This document shows, piece after piece, positions 23,215-27,893 of a DNA stretch of 27,893 nucleotides; within the stretch, counting starts at the first letter, position 1; every line of letters begins with the position of its first letter. Below the pieces are notes generated by a model. That model did not search any database and was not told the origin of the DNA. It saw only the letters and a list, made by a program, of their open reading frames with translations. Both the position numbers and the translations under genes were made by a program. The DNA is from an uncultured Lachnospiraceae bacterium. Lineage in GTDB: Bacteria > Bacillota > Clostridia > Lachnospirales > Lachnospiraceae. The stretch covers positions 1 to 27,893 of the forward strand of contig CAKRGM010000033.1 of assembly GCA_934330725.1 (NCBI GenBank). Direction: 5' to 3'.

Positions 23215-23979
23215 ATGGGGAGAATTATTGCAATAGCAAATCAAAAAGGTGGGGTTGGTAAAACAACTACAGCAATAAATTTATCATCATGTTTAGCAGA
23301 AAAAAAACAGAGGGTATTAGTAATAGATATAGATCCACAGGGTAATACTACAAGTGGGTTAGGAATTCCAAAGAATAGTATGGACAAGACTGTATATGAG
23401 GTAATACTTAAAGAAATAGATATTACTGAAGCAATATGTAAAAATGTATTTGAAAATTTGGATATAATACCATCTAACGTTAATCTTGCCGGGGCTGAAA
23501 TTGATTTAATTGATGTGGATAATAGAGAGTATGTTTTAAAAGAAGCAATATCAAAAATAAGAGATAATTATGATTACATAATAATGGATTGTCCACCATC
23601 ATTAAGCATGTTAACAGTAAATGCAATGACTGCAGCAGATACAGTCCTTGTACCTATTCAATGTGAATATTACGCTCTTGAAGGATTAACTCAGTTGATA
23701 CATACGATTAATCTTGTTAAGAAAAAACTTAATCCGGATTTGGAACTGGAAGGAGTTGTATTTACAATGTATGATTCCAGAACAAATCTTTCATTGCAGG
23801 TAGTAGAAAATGTTAAAGATAATTTAAATCAAAATATTTATAAGACAATAATACCACGAAATATAAGATTGGCAGAGGCTCCAAGCCATGGATTGCCTAT
23901 TAATCTATATGATACAAAATCATCAGGAGCTGAAAGTTATAGACTTTTGGCAGATGAAGTTATGGAAAAAGAAAATTAA
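23215..23979 (+). CDS. parA: Chromosome-partitioning ATPase ParA (Soj)
   Basis: 254 aa, the size of the small chromosomal Soj type without an N-terminal DNA-binding domain. The deviant Walker A is KGGVGKTT (11-18), followed by DIDPQGN and Walker-B-like YIIMDCPPSLSMLT. ATP-bound ParA dimers bind DNA non-specifically and are released by ParB. In B. subtilis Soj also acts on DnaA, which is notable given the origin 12 kb away. GAGG lies 8 bases before the ATG. parB follows after 16 bases. Confidence 0.97.
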   Translation: MGRIIAIANQKGGVGKTTTAINLSSCLAEKKQRVLVIDIDPQGNTTSGLGIPKNSMDKTVYEVILKEIDITEAICKNVFENLDIIPSNVNLAGAEIDLIDVDNREYVLKEAISKIRDNYDYIIMDCPPSLSMLTVNAMTAADTVLVPIQCEYYALEGLTQLIHTINLVKKKLNPDLELEGVVFTMYDSRTNLSLQVVENVKDNLNQNIYKTIIPRNIRLAEAPSHGLPINLYDTKSSGAESYRLLADEVMEKEN

Positions 23980-23995
23980 ATTATGGAGGTTAATA

Positions 23996-25036
23996 ATGAG
24001 TAAAGAATCAAATAATGATTTAGAAGAAGATAAAACTGTAAATAAAGAAAAACCTTTAAAATCATCAGAAAAAAAAGAAAACGAAAAGTCTTCCAGTGAA
24101 AAAACAAAATTAACAACAAAAAGAGCATCTAAATCACACTCAAAAGGTTTAGGAAGAGGATTAAATGCATTAATACCTGAAGATAGTGATGATAAAAAAG
24201 ATAATGTTGTTGTTAAAGAGGTAGTAAAAAAAGTGGTTGTAAAGGAACCTGGTGAAACGAAACTCAGATTATCACAAATAGAACCAAACAGAGAACAGCC
24301 AAGAACTTCATTTGATGAGGATGCTTTAATAGAATTGTCTGAATCAATAAAACAATATGGTGTTTTACAGCCATTACTTGTACAGAAAAAAGATAATTAT
24401 TATGAAATAATTGCAGGTGAAAGAAGATGGAGAGCAGCAAAACTTGCTGGTGTAAAAGAGGTTCCTGTAATAATAAAGGATTATTCAACACAGGAGATAA
24501 TGGAAATTGCACTTATTGAAAATATCCAGAGAGAAGATTTGAATCCTATTGAAGAAGCAAGAGCATACGACCGTCTGATAAAAGAATATAGACTAAAACA
24601 GGATGAAGTAGCCGAAAAAGTATCAAAGTCAAGAGCTGCAATCACAAATTCTCTAAGACTTTTAAAGCTTGATGAAAGAGTTCAGGAAATGGTTATGGAA
24701 GGTAAATTAAGTAACGGACATGCCAGAACAATTATTGGAATTGAGGATGGTGATAAACAGTATTTTATAGCTCAAAAAATATTTGATGAAAAACTAAGTG
24801 TAAGGGAAACTGAAAAGTTAATGAAAGAACTTGACAGACCTGAAAAATTAGAGAGAAAAAAGCCGGATAATGATTTTATTTACAGAGACTTAGAGCAAAA
24901 AATTAATAAAATAATGGGAACAAAAGTTATTATAAAAAATAGAAATAATAATAAAGGAAAGATAGAAATAGAATATTATTCACAGGCTGAACTGGAAAGA
25001 ATATATGAAATGTTAAAAAAAGTTGAAAATAATTAA
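23996..25036 (+). CDS. parB: Chromosome-partitioning protein ParB (Spo0J)
   Basis: 346 aa. ParB loads on parS as a CTP-dependent sliding clamp and recruits SMC and ParA. The ParA-stimulating segment GLGRGLNALIPE lies at 51-62 after a charged, disordered leader of about 45 residues that is longer than usual. The CTPase region has QPRTSF (101-106), GERRWRA (141-147) and ENIQREDLNP (175-184). The helix-turn-helix is near 198-222, and a C-terminal dimerisation domain ends the protein. The frame is open 36 codons further into parA, but GGAGG stands 7 bases before the ATG at 23996 and the upstream part translates parA in another frame. It is co-transcribed with parA. Confidence 0.97.
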   Translation: MSKESNNDLEEDKTVNKEKPLKSSEKKENEKSSSEKTKLTTKRASKSHSKGLGRGLNALIPEDSDDKKDNVVVKEVVKKVVVKEPGETKLRLSQIEPNREQPRTSFDEDALIELSESIKQYGVLQPLLVQKKDNYYEIIAGERRWRAAKLAGVKEVPVIIKDYSTQEIMEIALIENIQREDLNPIEEARAYDRLIKEYRLKQDEVAEKVSKSRAAITNSLRLLKLDERVQEMVMEGKLSNGHARTIIGIEDGDKQYFIAQKIFDEKLSVRETEKLMKELDRPEKLERKKPDNDFIYRDLEQKINKIMGTKVIIKNRNNNKGKIEIEYYSQAELERIYEMLKKVENN

Positions 25037-25118
25037 TACTATGTTGATAAATTGTTGTTTTGTAGTTTAAACATTACAAATTCAAAATTATAAATATAAA
25101 ATATGATTATAAAATCAT

Positions 25119-25204
25119 AAATATATAAATATAAGTATCAAATTATAAATATATAAATATAAGTATTAAATTATAAATATATATAAATATACAAATATAA
25201 TTAT
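25119..25204. repeat. 28-bp tandem repeat
   Basis: Unit 1 (25119-25146) and unit 2 (25147-25174) differ at one base (C/T at unit position 21). A third, degenerate copy of about 30 bases runs to 25204. The unit is AT-only apart from one G and one C. Confidence 0.75.
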
Positions 25205-25304
25205 AAATACATAAATACATATACACGTATAATATATGAATATATTTATATAGCTATAATGTATTATATATATTATATATATTATAGATAATGCTAATGC
25301 GAAC

Positions 25305-25334
25305 AACTTGTGTCATGCACACTTGACACAGGTT
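25305..25334 (+). promoter_or_regulatory. Hairpin in the leader of the DUF4446 gene
   Basis: AACTTGTGTCA (25305-25315) pairs with TGACACAGGTT (25324-25334) with one wobble and an 8-base loop. No T-run follows, so it is not a standard terminator. As DNA it is an 11-bp dyad and could equally be an operator. Confidence 0.4.
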
Positions 25335-25370
25335 CTTATACATAAAATGTGTGCAGAAATGAGGATAAAA

Positions 25371-25940
25371 ATGAAAATTGATTTTTTTGGTCTATTTTCA
25401 GTAGAGGCATTATATGTCATACTTGGAATGGCAGGAATTACAATTATAGCAATAATACTTGCAATAGTTGCAATCTGTAAATCATCAAAAATGAAGAAAA
25501 AATACAATGAGATGCTGCAGGGAAGCGATGGTGAATCGATAGAAAAGCTGATAAAAGATAATATAAGCGATATTGAAAAGCTTAAGCAAACCAGTGAATC
25601 TAATACAAAAGCGATTAAAGATATCTATGTTAAGCTTCAGAGTGCATTTCAGAAGATTGGAATTGTTAAATATGATGCATTTAATGAAATGGGTGGAAAA
25701 TTAAGTTATGCGTTATGTATGCTGGATAAACAGGATAACGGTTATCTGTTAAATGTTATGCACAGTAATGCAGGCTGCTTTTCATATATAAAAGAAATTG
25801 TAAATGGAAAGTCATACATTGAGCTTGGCGGTGAGGAACAGAAAGCACTTGAACAGGCTATTGCAGGACGTCAGGGAGATGTTGATTTAGGAAAAAAGAT
25901 TAATGACATGATACAGGCTGATGTAGATCCGGAAGTATAA
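25371..25940 (+). CDS. DUF4446 family membrane protein
   Basis: 189 aa. An N-terminal membrane helix (about 9-35: YVILGMAGITIIAIILAIVA) is followed by basic residues (KSSKMKKKY), a helical, probably coiled-coil stretch (about 50-95), and a conserved globular end containing KYDAFNEMGGKLSYALCMLD. That last pattern marks the DUF4446 family often found beside parB and serS in Firmicutes; its function is not established. Residues after the helix should be cytoplasmic by the positive-inside rule. The frame is open 21 codons upstream, but GAGG lies 7 bases before the ATG at 25371 and that start gives a membrane helix near the N-terminus. Confidence 0.85.
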   Translation: MKIDFFGLFSVEALYVILGMAGITIIAIILAIVAICKSSKMKKKYNEMLQGSDGESIEKLIKDNISDIEKLKQTSESNTKAIKDIYVKLQSAFQKIGIVKYDAFNEMGGKLSYALCMLDKQDNGYLLNVMHSNAGCFSYIKEIVNGKSYIELGGEEQKALEQAIAGRQGDVDLGKKINDMIQADVDPEV

Positions 25941-26105
25941 ATTAATTAAAAAATCTGTTAATATTATTAATAATGTCAAGTATATAAATATAATTCTATA
26001 AATGTTTAATTATAGGTTATATTATTTATTATATTATATAAAAATACTGGAAAATGTGTAAAAAATGGTGCATAATATCTTTGGCACTAATTAAGGAGGA
26101 TAAAA

Positions 26106-27386
26106 ATGTTAGACTTAAAATTTGTTAGAGAAAATCCTGATATTGTAAAGCAGAATATTAAAAATAAATTTCAGGATAAGAAATTGCCACTTGTTGATGA
26201 GGTAATTGAATTTGATGAGCAGGCAAGAGCAGTAAAAACAGAGGCTGATGAGCTTAGAGCAAATAGGAATAAATTATCAAAGCAGATAGGTGCTTTAATG
26301 GGTCTGGGCAAAAAGGAAGAGGCAGAGGAAATAAAGGCTAAAGTTAATGCCGATGCTGACAGATTAAAGGCTTTAGAAGAAAAGGAAAATGAACTTAATG
26401 CCAAGGTAAGAGAAAGAATGATGGTAATACCGAATATTATCGATCCAAGTGTTCCAATTGGTAAAGATGACAGCCAAAATGTTGAAATCGAAAAATTTGG
26501 TGAACCAGTTGTCCCAGATTATGAAATACCTTATCATACAGATATAATGGCAAAATTTAATGGAATCGATCTTGATGCTGCAGGTAAAGTGGCAGGAAAT
26601 GGTTTCTATTATTTAATGGGTGATATTGCGAGATTACATTCTGCAGTACTTGCATATGCAAGAGATTTTATGATTGACAGAGGATTTACTTATTGTATAC
26701 CACCATTTATGATAAGAAGTAATGTTGTAGATGGCGTTATGAGTTTTGATGAAATGGATGCCATGATGTATAAGATTGAAGGTGAAGATTTATACCTTAT
26801 CGGAACAAGTGAGCATTCTATGATTGGTAAATTTATCGATACGATAACTCCTGAAGAAGAACTTCCAAAGACTCTTACAAGTTATTCACCATGCTTTAGA
26901 AAAGAAAAGGGTGCACATGGTATTGAAGAGAGAGGTATTTACAGAATACATCAATTTGAAAAGCAGGAAATGATTGTTGTTTGTAAACCGGAAGATAGTA
27001 AAATGTGGTTTGAAAAATTGTGGAGAAATACTGTAGATTTATTTAGATCTATGGATATTCCAGTAAGAACTCTCGAGTGTTGTTCAGGAGATCTTGCAGA
27101 TCTTAAGGTTAAGTCATTAGATGTTGAGGCGTGGTCACCAAGGCAGAAGAAATACTTTGAGGTTGGTTCTTGTTCAAATCTTGGAGATGCACAGGCAAGA
27201 CGTCTTAAAATCAGAATTCAGGGTAAAGATAAAACTAAATATTTTGCAAATACACTTAATAATACGGTTGTTGCTCCACCTAGAATGCTTATTGCATTTC
27301 TTGAAAATAATCTTCAGGCAGATGGAAGCATCAGAATTCCAAAGGTATTACAGCCTTATATGGGTGGAAAAACAGAGATAAGATAA
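26106..27386 (+). CDS. serS: Serine-tRNA ligase
   Basis: 426 aa. It charges tRNA-Ser (and tRNA-Sec) with serine. The N-terminal tRNA-binding domain starts MLDLKFVRENPDIVKQN and forms an antiparallel coiled coil over about 30-105. The class II catalytic core has the serine-binding TSE (234-236), motif 2 CFRKEKGAHG (263-272) with RIHQFEKQE, VGSCSNLGDAQARR (353-366), and motif 3 near 383-402 with Arg393. Motif 3 reads TLNNTVVAPPRMLIAFLEN instead of the usual bacterial TLNGSGLAVGRT pattern. AAGGAGG lies just before the ATG. No T-box leader is present in the 165-base upstream gap, so regulation by uncharged tRNA is not indicated. Confidence 0.95.
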   Translation: MLDLKFVRENPDIVKQNIKNKFQDKKLPLVDEVIEFDEQARAVKTEADELRANRNKLSKQIGALMGLGKKEEAEEIKAKVNADADRLKALEEKENELNAKVRERMMVIPNIIDPSVPIGKDDSQNVEIEKFGEPVVPDYEIPYHTDIMAKFNGIDLDAAGKVAGNGFYYLMGDIARLHSAVLAYARDFMIDRGFTYCIPPFMIRSNVVDGVMSFDEMDAMMYKIEGEDLYLIGTSEHSMIGKFIDTITPEEELPKTLTSYSPCFRKEKGAHGIEERGIYRIHQFEKQEMIVVCKPEDSKMWFEKLWRNTVDLFRSMDIPVRTLECCSGDLADLKVKSLDVEAWSPRQKKYFEVGSCSNLGDAQARRLKIRIQGKDKTKYFANTLNNTVVAPPRMLIAFLENNLQADGSIRIPKVLQPYMGGKTEIR

Positions 27387-27440
27387 GCAGAAAATAATAA
27401 TATAAATGACAAAAGTACAAGAGTTAAAATACACAATAAA

Positions 27441-27592
27441 CAAAAGATATAAATAAAAGAATATGCAAAAGATGATATCAAATAAATAAAGAGATATATA
27501 TAAATATACAAAAGATGATACAAACATAGATAAAGATATATATATAATAATATACAAAAGATGGTAGAAGATAAATAAAGATATATAGAAAT
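27441..27592. repeat. Degenerate 43-46-bp tandem repeat after serS
   Basis: Three copies begin at 27461, 27504 and 27550 with the shared core ATATRCAAAAGATGRTA followed by AYARATAAAGATATATA. A partial earlier copy (CAAAAGATATAAATAAA) begins near 27441. Confidence 0.65.
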
Positions 27593-27614
27593 AAATATAT
27601 AGAGAGATAAATAG

Positions 27615-27669
27615 AAATGACATACATTAATGAAACATATAATATATATGGGATTACTGTATGTCATTT
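27615..27669. terminator. Possible serS terminator (12-bp stem)
   Basis: AAATGACATACA (27615-27626) pairs perfectly with TGTATGTCATTT (27658-27669), and TAAT/ATTA adds pairs after one mismatch. The loop is long and the downstream tail is only moderately T-rich, so termination would be weak. Confidence 0.5.
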
Positions 27670-27809
27670 ATATTATGTATATGTATGTTTTGATGTATGT
27701 GAAGTGATATAAATATTTTATCCGTGAGGTTAATCTGAAATTCAGCATTCTAAATCAGAAATCAGCAGATAATGTGAAATAAAGTTGATTAATAAATAAA
27801 TGTTAGTAT

Positions 27810-27860
27810 GAAAAAAGGGCGTGTGAAAAAACGAAAGTTTTTTCATGCGTCCTTTTTCTT
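27810..27860. terminator. Long hairpin terminator with GAAA tetraloop
   Basis: A stem of about 22 pairs (27810-27832 with 27837-27858), having three G-T wobbles and one bulged A, is capped by GAAA (27833-27836), a GNRA tetraloop on the plus strand. T-rich sequence closes the stem at 27853-27857 and continues CTT. The A/T-rich base is symmetrical, so it can work for serS read-through on the plus strand or for a minus-strand gene to the right of the window. Confidence 0.8.
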
Positions 27861-27893
27861 ATGAATACAACTGTAGTTATATTTCACAAAAAG

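Larger units (their letters stand above)
25037..25370. other. 334-base AT-rich spacer with repeats, parB to DUF4446 gene
   Basis: After parB no clear terminator is seen. The stretch is dominated by TATAAATA-type simple sequence, including a 28-bp tandem repeat. The last 65 bases are of more normal composition and contain a hairpin and a TTGACA (25323-25328) without a well-placed -10. Confidence 0.55.
27387..27893. other. 507-base gene-free region after serS
   Basis: Purine- and AT-rich repeats (27441-27592), then a hairpin at 27615-27669, then about 140 bases in which nothing was recognised, then a strong terminator-like hairpin. The overlapping minus-strand frames here are made only of Ile/Tyr/Leu/Ser from repeated sequence and have no ribosome-binding site. 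Confidence 0.6.

Noticed and set aside
23514..23522. Perfect TGTGGATAA DnaA-box match inside parA
   Set aside because: Single isolated copy encoding ordinary residues; one such match in a window this AT-rich is plausible by chance.
25941..26105. T-box leader expected upstream of serS
   Set aside because: The gap is only 165 bases and AT-rich, with no T-box antiterminator sequence and no terminator stem.
27348..27667. Two overlapping minus-strand open frames after serS
   Set aside because: Ile/Tyr/Leu/Ser strings from AT-rich tandem repeats in two frames at once; no ribosome-binding site.

Overview
The window is the replication-origin neighbourhood of a low-GC Firmicute, most likely a member of the Lachnospiraceae or a close clostridial relative. 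This rests on the AT-rich coding, the conserved dnaA/gyr/rpmH/parAB gene order, a two-subunit class I fumarase, a DegS/DegU-type pair and a DUF4446 gene next to parB. The species cannot be named from the sequence alone.

Layout. Positions 1-9066 carry, on the minus strand, fumB, fumA, gyrA, gyrB, recF, an S4-domain RNA-binding gene and dnaN, with dnaA at 9368-10714. From 11212 rightwards, on the plus strand, come rpmH, rnpA, yidD, yidC, jag, mnmE, mnmG and rsmG. A minus-strand alpha/beta-hydrolase-like gene follows, then a DegS-like sensor and a LuxR-type response regulator, a 1.2-kb non-coding stretch with tandem repeats and three parS-like sites, parA, parB, a DUF4446 membrane protein and serS. 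Almost every gene points away from 9.1-11.2 kb, as expected if replication starts there. The hydrolase-like gene is the only head-on one.

Origin. oriC is split around dnaA, as in Bacillus subtilis. Upstream of dnaA an inverted pair of perfect DnaA boxes lies between the dnaA and rpmH promoters. Between dnaA and dnaN there is a textbook unwinding element: a DnaA box, a short G/C run, five TAG trinucleotides (DnaA-trios) and an AT-rich tract. Two further perfect DnaA boxes lie back to back inside mnmE.

How the genes work together. The left arm supplies replication initiation, clamp, repair and gyrase. The right arm supplies a ribosomal protein, RNase P, membrane-protein insertion (YidC/YidD, Jag), tRNA wobble modification (MnmE/MnmG), 16S rRNA methylation (RsmG) and chromosome segregation (ParA/ParB/parS).

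The least ordinary part is 18.6-23.2 kb. A hydrolase-fold protein that seems to have lost its catalytic His (and probably Asp) sits beside a DegS-like sensor whose phospho-acceptor His is Asn and whose ATP lid is missing. That sensor overlaps a response regulator with an intact phosphorylation site. A roughly 19-unit, 18-bp degenerate tandem repeat then lies next to a pair of parS-like sites. Several start codons were moved to in-frame positions with a proper Shine-Dalgarno sequence (S4 protein, dnaA, yidD, jag, the sensor, parB, DUF4446).
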